64,000 nt of DNA, from the NCBI RefSeq assembly GCF_024362695.1, contig NC_065421.1:10230598-10294597 (forward strand), read 5' to 3'. Of this stretch, positions 11,051 to 22,840 are shown in pieces; position 1 is the first letter of the stretch; each line of letters opens with the position of its first letter. This DNA is from Pectinophora gossypiella (taxonomy: Eukaryota > Arthropoda > Insecta > Lepidoptera > Gelechiidae). The notes below the pieces were generated by a model. It was given only the letters and a program-made list of their open reading frames with translations, ran no database searches and had not been told where the DNA came from. The position numbers and the translations under genes are program-made.

Positions 11051-11964
11051 CTGTCAAAATCCAATTTTAAATTAAATGCGAAAGTAATCTGGTCTGTTTG
11101 TTATGTTTTTACACAAAGACTACTTAACCGATTTCGATGAAATTTGTTTTAGAGATAGATTAGACCTTTAGAAGGAACATATGATAGTTTTAATGCTATT
11201 TAGGGATGGAATAAACAGGGATTCATGTGGACGGAGTCGCGGGCGGACAGCTAGTAGTGTAAATATGTTTTATGGTTCTCTTTCACGCTACACTGTTCTC
11301 TATCTTTCTGTCCTGCTGTCATACGCACCCTGTTTAAGTGCAAGTAGTACCAACTGAGGTACTGGTGGTGTAGGACGCAAATAAAAAAGCGTTTTATTAG
11401 GGCTGCTAACTGTTGTCAAACCCGTTTTTTTTTCAAGTTTAATGATGTCAAGCCTCATAAATTCAGTTAAACTTTTAATTTACTTTCTATAAAATGTACC
11501 CAACCGTAAATGTACCTATAAGTTAGTTTTAACGAGTAACTATGTTTTGCATTTGCAATCGGTGTACTATAAAAGTTTTATAGCATAATATGGCCAATTA
11601 AGTATGGCAACATTTAACTGAATGCGGCCCTGGGAGCAGGCTTGCAACAATGTTGCGGCGCAAGTAATTGTTGCTTTATTTGCGTTTTTTTCCTGTGCGC
11701 ACTCAGCCGCCGTGCGCCGGCGCACATTGGCATATTGACCGACATCTCGCTACTTGAGTATTTTGAACTCTAGGCCATTGACATAAAGCTACGCGGTTAA
11801 CGCTGACAAATGTCGTGAAATCCTTTGACATACAAAAGAGTGGGCTGATAACCAGTCACCTTAAGGTTAACCATATCTACCTATATAAGAAAGGAAGAAA
11901 AGAAAGAAAACATTTAGTTCCGTATTGGACGTTACATTAACAAACTATATCTTGGAATAAAAAC

Positions 11965-12118
11965 CAGGATTAAAACGGTCACATCGAAGCAATTCATCTA
12001 AAAAATCAATATTGCAATTTGACATTTGCGCATATATACAAATATTAAGTATGTGCGCAATGCGAACAAATGTCGAATAGCAATATTGCTTTTTTAGATG
12101 AATTGCTTAACCCCCCAG
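11965..12118. mobile_element. MITE-2 copy
   Basis: Same palindromic organisation as 10889-11050: left GGTCACATCGAAGCAATTCA, right AGATGAATTGCTTAACCCCC. The right terminus lacks the TCGATGTGGCC block. Confidence 0.8.
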
Positions 12119-12964
12119 AACCAATCTAAACCACTGACTTCGACTTTATGAGTTTGAATTTGTTTGGAGCATTGATAATTGTTATCACGTGATTCCCAGG
12201 TTCTGTACCCGATTAATGCCAATAGGGCCTTATTTCGTGACACTTAAACATAATTGGAGAAGAGAGGATGTAATTACAATATACTATACACCTCTCCTAC
12301 CCCTTCGGAGATATAGGCGTGATGCTCTGTTATGTTAAAATTAAAAGCGGCTGTCGGTTGCACTATGATAGGCTCTACCCACCCTGATAGGGATACGGGC
12401 GTAATAAGTTTAAATAACGGCGAACCTTTGTTTTCCAACTAAATATTAATTTAATGTGTGTATATTTTAATGTTTTTAATGTACCTTGTATATGTTTGTC
12501 GTAGATTTTACCTAAATAAACTTTTTTATTATTATTTTTTTTTTAACCAATTCACATTGAGCGCACTACGTTTAGTCCAATGCAAGTAACGTTGTGTATA
12601 AAAAGTATTGAAATTCTCTTTGAATGTATGTATGTGTGTGTACTTGAGTACTAGCGGTTAATTCCGTGATGTAGATAAGTCTGTATGCGGTAGCTTGACG
12701 ATGTAATCTGGGCAAAAGTTCTGAGCAATTTGCATCAACCGTACACCTTGTCCAATGCCTGACTTGAAGCGGATAAAATCATAGAATGCGTAGTCCTAAG
12801 ATGGATACGTTGAACCGTATAGCCATAGGTGAACTTACCAATTTCCCATCGACATTTTCGGCTATTTTTCATATTTTTCGTTTCGTCGTTATTCATCTTA
12901 TAACGCTCGCGTTCTGCAGAATGGTGTGATCCTCATAGCGCTGCGTGGCATAGAGCCTGACTTG

Positions 12965-13219
12965 GATAGTCTCCTAGGTCAAAGATAAATTATGAAATTC
13001 TGACTAGACTACAAAAAGACAGACCTAAAGGTGACAAAAAACGTTTTCTTTTTTATGGTAACTTATTTATGAATTAAAAAAAAATCTAATAATAAGTTTT
13101 TCTATGACGTCACAGGTTGCTTTTTCCTAAAAACCCCACTTGTCCTAAAATAAGATTATATGACTTTCGTGTTTTGGCGTTTAGTAAAAAGTAACTGATT
13201 TGACTAGTTGAGAACTACT
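12965..13219. mobile_element. MITE-4 copy
   Basis: Left GATAGTCTCCTAGGTCAAAG, interior CTATGACGTCACAGGTTGC, right ACTGATTTGACTAGTTGAGA. Imperfect terminal inverted repeats of the GGTAGTTTCC type. Confidence 0.7.
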
Positions 13220-13257
13220 TTATTATTTTAAGAAGTTTTAACCTACTATGACACAAG

Positions 13258-13410
13258 GGCCCCGATTCCTGTTGACACCTCCTAACTTTATTTTAAGTTA
13301 TACCCGTTATTTTCTTATTCGCCGAAAAGGAAAGGTCGATGATTTACAACTGTTAATTTTAAAATGAATGTGAGAATGAATGAATATCCCGGGAGAAAAA
13401 AAATAGGCAT
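13258..13410. mobile_element. MITE-1 fragment (left half)
   Basis: Starts GGCCCCGATTCCTG and continues through the TTTTCTTATTCGCCGAAAAGG and GAATGAATGAATATCCCGGG blocks of MITE-1, then stops. It lies between a MITE-4 copy and a SINE-A copy. Confidence 0.7.
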
Positions 13411-13683
13411 CATTGGTGCGGTCCGGTACCGGAGTTCGAACCGGCACTTCTCGTTTGAGAAGCAAGCTAGTGAACCACAGGACCACAGTGACTGTACTAC
13501 CTCACGATCTCCTATCACCTGAATCGGTTGATTGTCCTAAAATAAGATGATATGACTCCATGCTTCGGAAGACACGTTAATCCGTTAGTCCCGGGTACTA
13601 TCATCATAAATAAATGGAATTCTATAGTCTCTGCTTACCCCGGTGGGAAATAGGCGTGAGTTTATGTATGTATGTATGTACTA

Positions 13684-13976
13684 TCATCATCATCAGCCCA
13701 TTAACGTCCCCACTGCTGGCGCACGGGCCTTCCCTATGGATGGATAGGGAGATCGGGCCTTAAACCATCACGCGGGCCCAGTGCGGATTGATGGTTATTA
13801 ACGACTGCTAATGCAGCCGGGACCAACGGCTTAACGTGCCTTCCGAATCACGGAGGAGCTCGAGATGCAAACTTTTTTTTTGTGGTCACCCATCCTATGA
13901 CCGGCCTTTTGCGAAAGTTGCTTTACTACAACAATCGCAGACCGAGCGCGTTAACCGCTGCGCCACCGAGCTCCTC
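13684..13976 (-). mobile_element. SINE-A, full copy (tRNA-like head plus 5S-rRNA-like segment)
   Basis: Read on the minus strand: GAGGAGCTCGGTGGCGCAGC (box A-like TGGCGCAGCGG), then a segment with TTG..GTAAAGCAAC and GGCCGGTCATAGGATGGGTG, then a body shared with SINE-B (AAGGCACGTTAAGCCGTTGG), and an end in ATGATGATGATAG. The middle part resembles the box A to box C region of 5S rRNA. The tRNA B box is not evident. Confidence 0.75.
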
Positions 13977-14429
13977 GACTCCTTCCGGGTACTACCTATA
14001 TGCGTGGCTAATACTTGAAAAACTGACACCAAAAAAAGATCCGAAGCAACTTTGCCACAAAAAGATATTAAGTAAATTATTTTGAAATGATAATGATTCA
14101 TTCCAAGTTCGTACAAAAGTTACTTTTTTCTGTATTTAAATATTCAACTGCCATACGTCATTGTCAAAATTTGACAACCAACAATAATAAATCGCGTGAT
14201 CGGGTTGATAAAACATCTTGACAGAGGATTTTTGACTCGATAAAACAAGGAATTCAATTGTTACGATGTCAATGTTTGTTTAATATCCATGTTATCAATG
14301 TAGGAAGAACCCTTTCAAGCGCTAATTGGAAGGAATTTTATCATACCCCACCGAGCATTCTGTTAGACCAACCTTGATAGGCGGTGAGTCGTATCGCCGT
14401 CTATACATAATCGTCAAGTCAACTCATCA

Positions 14430-14745
14430 TCTCACAGGTTCCGCTTACCTAACCTGAAGATTTGACAGGTCCAGTTTTTTACAGAAGCGACTGCCTGTCT
14501 GACCTTCCAACCCGCGAAGGGAAAACCAGCCCAATACAGGTTAAGTCACATAAAACACATCTCCGAAAATGCATTTCTCGGGAATGTGGGTTTCCTCACG
14601 ATGTTATCTTTCACCGCTGAGCACGTGATACAAACATGAATTCGAAAATAAATTCGACAATCATTGGTTTAGGCCTGTCTTGGATTCGAACCTGCGGGCT
14701 CAAAGTGAGAGACACGCGTTTTACCAACTGGGCAAACACGGCTCC
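14430..14745 (-). mobile_element. SINE-C, full copy
   Basis: Minus strand of GGAGCCGTGTTTGCCCAGTT (head), GCAGGTTCGAATCCAAGAC (box B), then the SINE-C body to AACCTGAAGATTTGACAGG on the plus strand. Confidence 0.75.
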
Positions 14746-15364
14746 ACTAACACTGTAGTAAAAACTGCCCTTAAGATACATTAGCTCCCCGTTTGAGAAG
14801 CAAGCCGGTAAACAAGAGGAACACAGTATTGTACCTGATATTAAAACGTTTTTTTTTTGTTTTTCAGGCGGCGCAAGAACCCGCCGATGCCCCGGCGTCG
14901 TCGTCGGGTGCCACCGAGTCCTAGGTTCGATTCGCGGCGCAGGTGGGCATGCAGTGCGCAGAACTGCTTTCTTAAATAAGATCTGTGTAAATTACGTGTT
15001 ATGTGTATACCACGTTGAACAGTACCTTGAATATTGTTTTTTTTTGTGTTTTAAGTGTTAAACATGTTATTGAGGCGGTTCGTGTAGTTGGAAAAGAAAA
15101 TGGCTGAAATATTTTCACGACAAAAACATTTTTTAAACCAATCAATTTTTGTTTTATTTCGAATAAATATTTGATTTTGGAAACATTAGTGTTCAAAAAT
15201 AGGCCAAACATTGAAATGAGTTATCACAAATATTCAACCGGCTGTTACTTTGGTAAGGATCATAATCAATATGACGAATATTTAGTGTACCAAATTATTA
15301 TAGTATCGAGAAAGTGTTATGTGTAAGTGAGCATAGTATAACAATTCGGTATCTCCATACTTCT

Positions 15365-15640
15365 TTTTCATCGTGTGTGCGGGTTATTATTGAGCATAAG
15401 CCCCACACATAACTCATGTAACGACTACGTACTTACATGAGTAAGTAGTAATCGGGACCAAAGGCTTAACGTGCCTTCCGAAGCATGGATCATATTACTT
15501 ACGGACATTCGGGTGATCAGCCTGTAATGTCGTAACCAAATTACGGATGACAAAGTGATTTTTGTGATATCCCCACCGGAATTCGAACCCCGGGACCTCT
15601 GGATCGTGAGTCTAACGCTCAACAACGGAGACAGTCACTC
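15365..15640 (-). mobile_element. SINE-B, near full length with damaged tail
   Basis: Head with CCGGGGTTCGAATTCCGG on the minus strand, body AGGCTGATCACCCGAATGTC, CTTCGGAAGGCACGTTAAGC. The tail is shortened. Confidence 0.7.
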
Positions 15641-15868
15641 TCTATACTGATTATGAACCATACCGAACTATAGGTTGGAAGAAAGTCTGTGGTATACGAG
15701 TACTTTGAATCGGGACATAATTTTTTGATCCATAAAATTTTTGGTACAGTTTTGAACTTACTTTTTTAATGTCATACTTTTTAGGAACAGAATAAAATCA
15801 AAACTAAGTAATTTATAGTTACGGAAGTATTACAGTAATTTTGGAAAAAAACGGCAATAACAATATTT

Positions 15869-16504
15869 AATGAGAGACTTTTTAGGCTACGTTCCCCAAA
15901 AAAACTATAGATGGCCCTGTACAGATTTGTCTTCATTTAACCTTATGATAACGTCCCCACTGCTGGGGCATGGGCGTTTCCTATGGATGGATAGGGAGAT
16001 CGGGCCTTAAACCATCACGCGGGCCCATTGCGGATTGATGGTTATTAACGACTGCTAATGCAGCCGGGAACAACCGCTTAACGTGCCTTCCGAAGCAAGG
16101 AGGAGCTCGAGATGAAAACTTTTTTTTGTGGTCACCCATCCTCGACCGGCCTTTGCGAAAGTTGCTTAACTTCAACAATCGCAGACCGAGCGCGATTACC
16201 GCTGCGTCACCGAGCTCCTCCTGCATCTTTAATCTTTGTTTTTTGGGTTTAAATGATGACCCTTGTTATTACACCCAAGCGCAACAGATCAAAATAACGA
16301 GAAGGAATATAGCTAGCAACATAATTCTATACATATCTGATCCAAATATCAAGTGACAATTATTTTTATATATGCCTCTGCCATTAGAATATACTTTTGA
16401 ATAATTATATACTCGGGCAATGAGAAATTAGGTAATTATTACGTAAATCTGGACAACGCTATCTATATTGTTTTTGGGGAACGTGGCCTGTAAATTCCCT
16501 CATT
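15869..16504. mobile_element. MITE-6 copy interrupted by SINE-A
   Basis: Left AATGAGAGACTTTTTAGGCT then ACGTTCCCC, and right the inverse (GGGGAACGTGGCC, TTCCCTCATT), about 54 bp of imperfect inverted repeat. A SINE-A (15950-16220) lies inside. Confidence 0.75.
15950..16220 (-). mobile_element. SINE-A copy inside MITE-6
   Basis: Same organisation as 13684-13976, including AAGTTAAGCAACTTTCGCAA and GGATGGGTGACCAC on the minus strand. The ATGATGATGA end is missing at the 15950 side. Confidence 0.75.
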
Positions 16505-18617
16505 GATATTTTATATTATTTATCACTACTGTACATTACAACATAAAGTCACGTTCTGGTAATAAAACAGTTTAATTTCAAGATTATTTCAGTTTGTTTA
16601 TTCACGTCTGAATATTTCAGCCATTTTCTTTTTTAACTGTGCACAAAATATGGCTCTTTTTAAAAGTTGTTTTGGCAAATGTCAATTAAGTTAAACAGTC
16701 TCAAAGAGACGTATGGAATAGTGGAAATGTCATTGTTTTTTTTATTGTTTCAAAAGTACCTATTTTCAAAAAGTTGTGTGACAGTTCGTGGATATGGGAA
16801 CGCGTTGGAATAATGGGATAATAAACCTTCAGTTTATAAAAAAGTATCTAGAAATGGAAGCCAGTCGAGACGATCAAAAATCAATCTCATTTTTCGACTT
16901 GACCAGCGACATAAATGCTAAGAGAAAATTAGATCGAAAAATAAAATCTGGCTTATTTTGGAATTTAAATTCAGAATTACATTAAATCAAAAAAGAACTT
17001 ACTTATTTACAAATTTAAATTTAGAATTACAGTCATAAGAATGAGATTTTATGTGTTCTTGCAAATAAATTGATTTGATTTGATACGACGTTTGACCACT
17101 TTTAATGATGACGTCACCATTTTATATTCGCAACAAAATCCATTATAAATAAACCGTTTTGACGTTTCAAAAAAGTTTTTCATTTTACCGGTTTGTCATC
17201 TATATTTTAAAGCATTAGGATCATGCAAATGATGCACTATGTTTATTATCTGAAGGTTTAGTATCCCACCAAGAAATATTAAGTTAAAGAATGTGTTTAA
17301 ATCAATTGATTCCAGTGATTATAAAATTATAATTGATGCTTTTTGTCAGGATTGTGTATGTGTTATTTGTTAAAAGTCAGTCCGTTTTGAAATTCAGTAA
17401 GTCTACGAATATTGGGGTTACAATTCCTGATTACGTCCAGCAATCATCATCTCCATAGCTTTATACCGCTTACCTAACCTGAAGATTTGACAGGTCCGGT
17501 TTTTTATACAGAAGCAACTGCCTGTCTAACCTTCCAACCCGAGAAGGGAAAACCAGCACAATACGGGTTAGGTTACTCTCTCTCTCTCCCCTTGGCATTT
17601 ATTATTCCCATCTGAAGGTGGGGTCTGCCTTCTTCGTACTTCTTTTCCACTTCGCTCTATCGGACGTGTCGTTCTCGGACATTGCACATGCACAGGTCCT
17701 TTTTTACCACAACCGCCCGCCCATGTTGTTTTTGGTCGTCCTCTTGGTCACATATCTCCGAAATGCATTTCTCAGGAATGTATGTTTCCTCACAATGTTT
17801 TCCTTCACCGCTGGGTACGATTTAATCATGACTCAATCGATGAAAAAAGTCTTTCGAATAATAACGCTTGGGTGCTTTGAGTGTACTCATTTCTGACATT
17901 ATAATTACCTGATCACTTTTTTTCCATGCGACACAGTTCTAAAGTTGCTTTTTACGTATTTTTAGACGCAACTGTGCCTCCGTTAGTTATTTTTTTAATA
18001 GCTAGAGTTGTAATGGGCGTGTATCGACAGAGGGGTGGGTGGGACGACCATAGCACCGCCCACTATGCGGCCCTCGCCACCTGTACCACACACCAGAACG
18101 GAATATTGCTCGCTTACTTAAATGCGAGCGAAAGAAATCGAGCTATTACTGCACACTTTGTTGAATCTAACCAGAACGATCCGTTTGGTAAGAGGATAAA
18201 ATTCGAGTTCAAAATGTCAAGATAACATCATATTATTTAAAGCTGGTTTTGGATGTAACGCGGTCAAATGCAAACTTATTGTTTTCAATAAGGTATTATT
18301 AATGAATGTGGTGTGTGAAGTGAAGGTACGTAATTAACAATATAGCATCACGCCAGTATCCACAAACGGGTAGGCAGAGGTATATGTATAGTATAGACAC
18401 CCACTCCCTGCTGTTTTAAGTCCCATGTAATAGGGGGCAAACCTATTGCCATCAACCGGGCACAAATCCTGGAAACCACGCTTGTGTCAATTACCTATGA
18501 ACAAAAAACTCAAAGCTATTTCAATTAACGTAAAAAAAACTTAACTAAAACTTTATAACACACATTAAGTGGTGTTATTGATATTCATTTTGGTACCACA
18601 CAGGTCACATTGAAACA
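16505..18617. other. No supported gene
   Basis: Short frames at 16788-16985 and 17926-18225 have no recognisable domain. A TTGAT simple tail near 17068 suggests a retroelement end. SINE-C lies at 17460-17850. Confidence 0.5.
17460..17850 (-). mobile_element. SINE-C copy split by a foreign insert
   Basis: 17460-17572 (ACCTGAAGATTTGACAGGTC) and 17748-17835 (TCTCCGAAATGCATTTCTCA) are consecutive in other SINE-C copies. About 175 bp of unidentified sequence beginning with a CT repeat lies between. Confidence 0.65.
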
Positions 18618-18716
18618 ATGAGAAACATTCCAGGCTGCGTTCCTCAAAAACTATATAGATAGCGCTGTACACATTTTCCTTCGTTTATCCGTCTAATTTC
18701 ATGGATAACAGCCATT
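18618..18716. mobile_element. MITE-6 fragment (left end)
   Basis: AATGAGAAACATTCCAGGCT then GCGTTCCTCAAAAACTATAT matches the MITE-6 left end; it stops where MITE-1 begins at 18717. Confidence 0.7.
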
Positions 18717-18920
18717 GGCCCCGATTCCTGCAGACACCGCCTAATTTTATTTAAAGTTATATCCGTCATTTTCATATCCGTCGAAAAGGAAAGGGACGGA
18801 TGATTCACAGCTCTTAATTTTAGGAAGAATGAGTGAATGAATGAATAACTCGGGCGAATCAAAAGGTATGTCGCTGGTATGCAATCCGTTTGACGTGCTG
18901 TCTACTTAACTGTGTCGGGC
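18717..18920. mobile_element. MITE-1 fragment (left half) abutting a MITE-6 fragment
   Basis: Near-identical to 8754-8960 from GGCCCCGATTCCTGCAGACA through CGTGCTGTCTACTTAACTG. The right half is missing, and the left edge sits directly against a truncated MITE-6. Confidence 0.75.
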
Positions 18921-19008
18921 CTATTAACCTGTTCAATGTGGCCTATTAACCCCCAAAACAGATAGTTCGACGGACTGACTTTAACGGATTACACAAATTT
19001 TACGGAAC

Positions 19009-19174
19009 GTACAGTCATGAGCAATAACATGTACCCACTTTAGAACCCTGTCGCACTATCATATTTGACATTTAATGAGACTTACGGTTTAATTTGTAAA
19101 AAAAGTTAATGTAACAAGGTTTCAGAGTGTATACATATTAATAATGGGCTGATGATGATGACTCGTGACCGTAC
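19009..19174 (-). mobile_element. MITE-3 copy with a 21-bp insertion
   Basis: Complete MITE-3 except that ATAATGGGCTGATGATGATG is inserted near the right end, at about 19141-19161. That insert equals the 3' terminal end of SINE-A. Confidence 0.8.
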
Positions 19175-20516
19175 GGTAGACCGTTTGTGCAATTTTGTTT
19201 CCAAATTTGGTAAGGAAAATACGAAAAAGTCGTAGTAGAAAGTGACGATTTTTACATGGTGACATATCCATTACAAGCAGATTTTATATATCCTTCACCA
19301 GCTTATGTAAAGTGTTGTTAATGTTGTAAAAGGTATTGCAGTGAGCGTTACATAAATGTACCCAAAAAAACAGATCCGTCATCACAAAAAGAGCTTTTCT
19401 CACGATACGTCACAAAAATGACGTCCCAATAAAATTTAATTGTAATTTTTATTATTATATTATTCACTTGTTAAATTTACACACATTTGTTTAACGAACA
19501 CAGAATATTTTCGAGTTACAGCACTGTTTTAACATTTTTGATATTTACATTAAATATTCCATTCCATCCATATTTTCTCTTTTATAGAATAATATCGTAT
19601 TGTCCGTACATAAATAAATGTGATATTGATTGAATTTCATGATTTGATTTGATCTCACTGGTTTTAAAATTTGTTAATTATCGATTTCGATCCGTACGAT
19701 TACAAAATATTACTATTAAGTATTATTATAACTTAAACTAAACCATAGATGTCACTAGCAAGTTATATTTTAAGGACATGCACATTTTGTTTGTAATTTA
19801 GGTGTTTGCTAGTCAAAACGGTAAAAAATAATTTCCCTTATATTTATTTCATTCTTACGGTTCTGACTTAACCAGTGATAAATTATTTTATGAGTACTAA
19901 AAATATGGAATTAACGAGCAAATAAAACCGTTCAAAATTTCGTCCTTGATTTTCTTTTTATATTGTACCTTAGATATATAATATCATAATGCTAATTCAT
20001 TTATATTTAAACTCTAGCGTATGTAGTATTAAAATAATAGTTTACATTGTAAATATTTTGTATATAACTATGAGTAGCAGTGATGTTGGGATATTTTTCA
20101 TTGTAAGAAATTTTCGTATAGAAATAATTTCTGTCCGAATTTGTCATGTTGTTACCTTTATGTTCTAGAACCTTCTATGTTCCTTAACTTTGTAAGTACC
20201 TACTTTAAAGCCAAGATGTTATTGTCAAATAGAGAGTGTTAATAACAAACACTCATGAATACATATACAACGATAGGTATCATAAAAATGCATATTACGA
20301 GAACTTTTTAATTTTTTTCACACAAGTTCACCTAAACATTAGATAAAACTATACATGTAATTTATAGTAAACAGCCTTTGAATACTTGTGTCGTTTTTAA
20401 ACTCCGAGAGTTTAAGCGAATCAAGCTTAAGAGAGAAAGGCTTATTTAATTTTAGGCTTTAGTGCGCAGTAAAGGAAATACGTATTATTTTCTTCGCTTA
20501 TCGCTAATGGCTGTTC
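19175..20516. other. No gene or repeat recognised
   Basis: AT-rich; a TTGAT-type tail near 19620-19650 is the only repeat hint. Confidence 0.6.
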
Positions 20517-20877
20517 AGGGGGGTTAACAAGGTCATATCGATTTAAAAAAAGCAATATTGCAATGTGACATTTGCACATATAAAATTAAGCGCGCAGTGC
20601 ACACAAACGTCAAATAGCAATATTGCTTTTTTTTAGATGAATTGGGTAGTTTCCTAGGTCAGAGATAAATTATGAAATTCTGATTACTAAATAAAGATAG
20701 ATCTAAAGGTGACAAAATACGTTTTCGTAAGAAAAGTGTAATAATAAGTGCGACATTTTCACAGGTTGCCTTTTCACACAAATTCCATAGTAATTTCGTG
20801 TTTTGACGTTTAATAAAAAGTAACTGATTTGACTAGTTGGAAACTGGCCTATTGCGATGTGGCGTTTTTAATCCCTA
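20517..20877. mobile_element. MITE-2 copy interrupted by MITE-4
   Basis: CAGGGGGGTTAACAAGGTCA at the left and GCGATGTGGCGTTTTTAATC at the right belong to one MITE-2. Between ...GATGAATTG and the remainder sits a complete MITE-4 (20645-20850), so MITE-4 is the younger insertion. Confidence 0.8.
20645..20850. mobile_element. MITE-4 copy inserted in MITE-2
   Basis: GGTAGTTTCCTAGGTCAGAG to TTGACTAGTTGGAAACTGGC, about 206 bp, nested in the MITE-2 at 20517-20877. Confidence 0.8.
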
Positions 20878-21068
20878 GGTCATTTCTCCCGGACATAATC
20901 CACCTCTTTCCTAAAGTCTACTACGCGTCTACCACAGAAAAAATATTATCTGTCGCCTACTCCATAAAATTCGTATTTACAATAAGTCACGTATACGTGT
21001 TTTAATAATATATAAAATCACGCTTATACAGGAGGATGCCCTGGATACCCCCGAAAGGGTAAACAGGG

Positions 21069-21212
21069 GGTCATGAGCAATATAATGTACCCACTTTAGG
21101 ACTCTGTCGCACTAACATATTTGACATTTAGTCAGATTTACAGTTCAATTTGTCAAAAAAGTTAATGTGACATGGTACCAAAGTGCATACATATTAATGC
21201 TCGTGACAATAC
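21069..21212 (-). mobile_element. MITE-3 copy, left terminus damaged
   Basis: Begins GGTCATGAGCAATATAATG without the outer GTACA and ends ATGCTCGTGACAATAC. Confidence 0.75.
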
Positions 21213-21432
21213 AATATATACAGTATATATCTTCGCCAGCTATGTTTAAGTCCCATGCTGTAATAAGGGGCGGGCCAAATAAAAAAGGGGGCTGAAAAAG
21301 TGCTGTAATAAGGGGGGAGGGGGAAATAACCAGGCCTAAATCGAAACCATGCATCAATAGATCTAAAGATTAATTCGAACGTCATATCGATAAAAAGAAT
21401 AAAAGTGGACTTTTAAAAGGAAATAATGTGGC

Positions 21433-21923
21433 AATGAGGGGCCTTTCAGGCGTCTTTCTCCAAAAAAAAAGATGGCTCTGTACAGAGTTTCCTTTGTTTA
21501 ACCTTCTATGTTCATAGATAACAGACATGTGCAACTTTTATCTTTGTTTTTGGGGTATAAATGGTGACCCTTGTTATTACACCCAGGCGCAACACATCTT
21601 CCACCAATTATTATTCTGACCAAAATAAAAGAAGCAATATAGATAGCAATATAATTCTATACATGTCTGATCCAAATATCAAGCAACAATTATTTTTATT
21701 ATTATAATTATGCCTCTGTCAATACATTTTATTTTTGAATAATAATCAATCAATCAATAATACTTTATTGCACGACATATACAAAGGATATGAACATACG
21801 AATAAAAACATAAGCACATAATTGAAAAAAAAATTAATGAAAAAATAGGTAATTATCACGTTAAATCTATACAGCGCTGTCTATATTCTTTTTGGAGGCA
21901 CATAGCTTGGAAAGTTCTTCATT
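21433..21923. mobile_element. MITE-6 copy interrupted by a LINE tail
   Basis: Aligns with 15869-16504 outside the insertions: CCCTTGTTATTACACCCAGG, TCTGATCCAAATATCAAGC. The segment 21745-21822, ending in ATCAATCAATCAATAATACT on this strand, is foreign and matches 812-890. Confidence 0.75.
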
Positions 21924-22476
21924 AGAAATGGTAATTTTCCCATTTTGGTCTTTTGGTAATTTCTCCTACCAACTCCATGCTAAATCATTTTATAACTTAG
22001 TTGAACGACAACTCGCAAACTGTACAGTTCTATCTATATATTTCTTAATTAAATAGGTATCATCAACTAAGTAATTTCCGAAATTACACAATATTGAAAA
22101 AGTGAATTGTAAATTTAGCTTAGCTAGAAAAACTTTCCTTAACGAAAATTGCTAAGTTACAATGAACAGAAAAAAGTTGTAAGTTGAAAATATAATTTTT
22201 GGAATAGATATAAACATATTTAAAAATAATATGACAGTTAAAAATTAATGAATACAACGAAAATATGTATAGTTCTTTCATTTCTCAGTAGATTTGTCAT
22301 CAAGACGCTTTCGTATGTTTTATTAATATTAATCAGGATTGGGATATATTAACTATTACCTTACCTTGATAGCTATTAATTGTAAATTGTGAATGAATCC
22401 TAGTAATTTATAAGATCTTGTATTAAATTAAGATAATTGCGTCATTATTACCTATTTATGATAATACCTATAGATC

Positions 22477-22840
22477 ATGGTATAAGAAAACTAGGTATGC
22501 TTAAAACTGACAGCTAGCTTTTCAAGGTTAGCGCAGCTGACGTCATCCCACCCTACGTTGCCATTAAAAAATAAATTACCCACGTCCAATGTTTTTAATT
22601 CACTTTAAAAGGAAATTTTGCACTGTATTATGTATATTATGTACAGTTTTACTGATTTTTATATATGTGACTAATAATAAAAATTAAATACATTAGTCAG
22701 TAATTCACTTAATTTTCAATAATAAAATTTACGTCCTTGGAATATTGGAGATACCACTTTAATGGTAACACTTACGTCATCAAAGGGCTAGCAATGGCGG
22801 CTTGTTATTGGACTGAGCATACCTGGTCTTCATAAACCAT
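22477..22840. mobile_element. MITE-5 copy, uninterrupted
   Basis: ATGGTATAAGAAAACTAGGT to the decayed inverse TACCTGGTCTTCATAAACCA. It supplies the empty-site version of the junction filled at 3387-3697. Confidence 0.8.

Larger units (their letters stand above)
9895..12960. other. No gene seen outside the listed repeats
   Basis: Holds MITE-1, two MITE-2 copies, a probable antisense LINE tail near 10050-10140 and a GCAT-rich run near 10820-10860. Otherwise unassigned AT-rich sequence. Confidence 0.6.

Noticed and set aside
17926..18225. 99-aa plus-strand frame with a hydrophobic start
   Set aside because: No homology recognised, no neighbouring gene, AT-rich repeat context; could not be supported.
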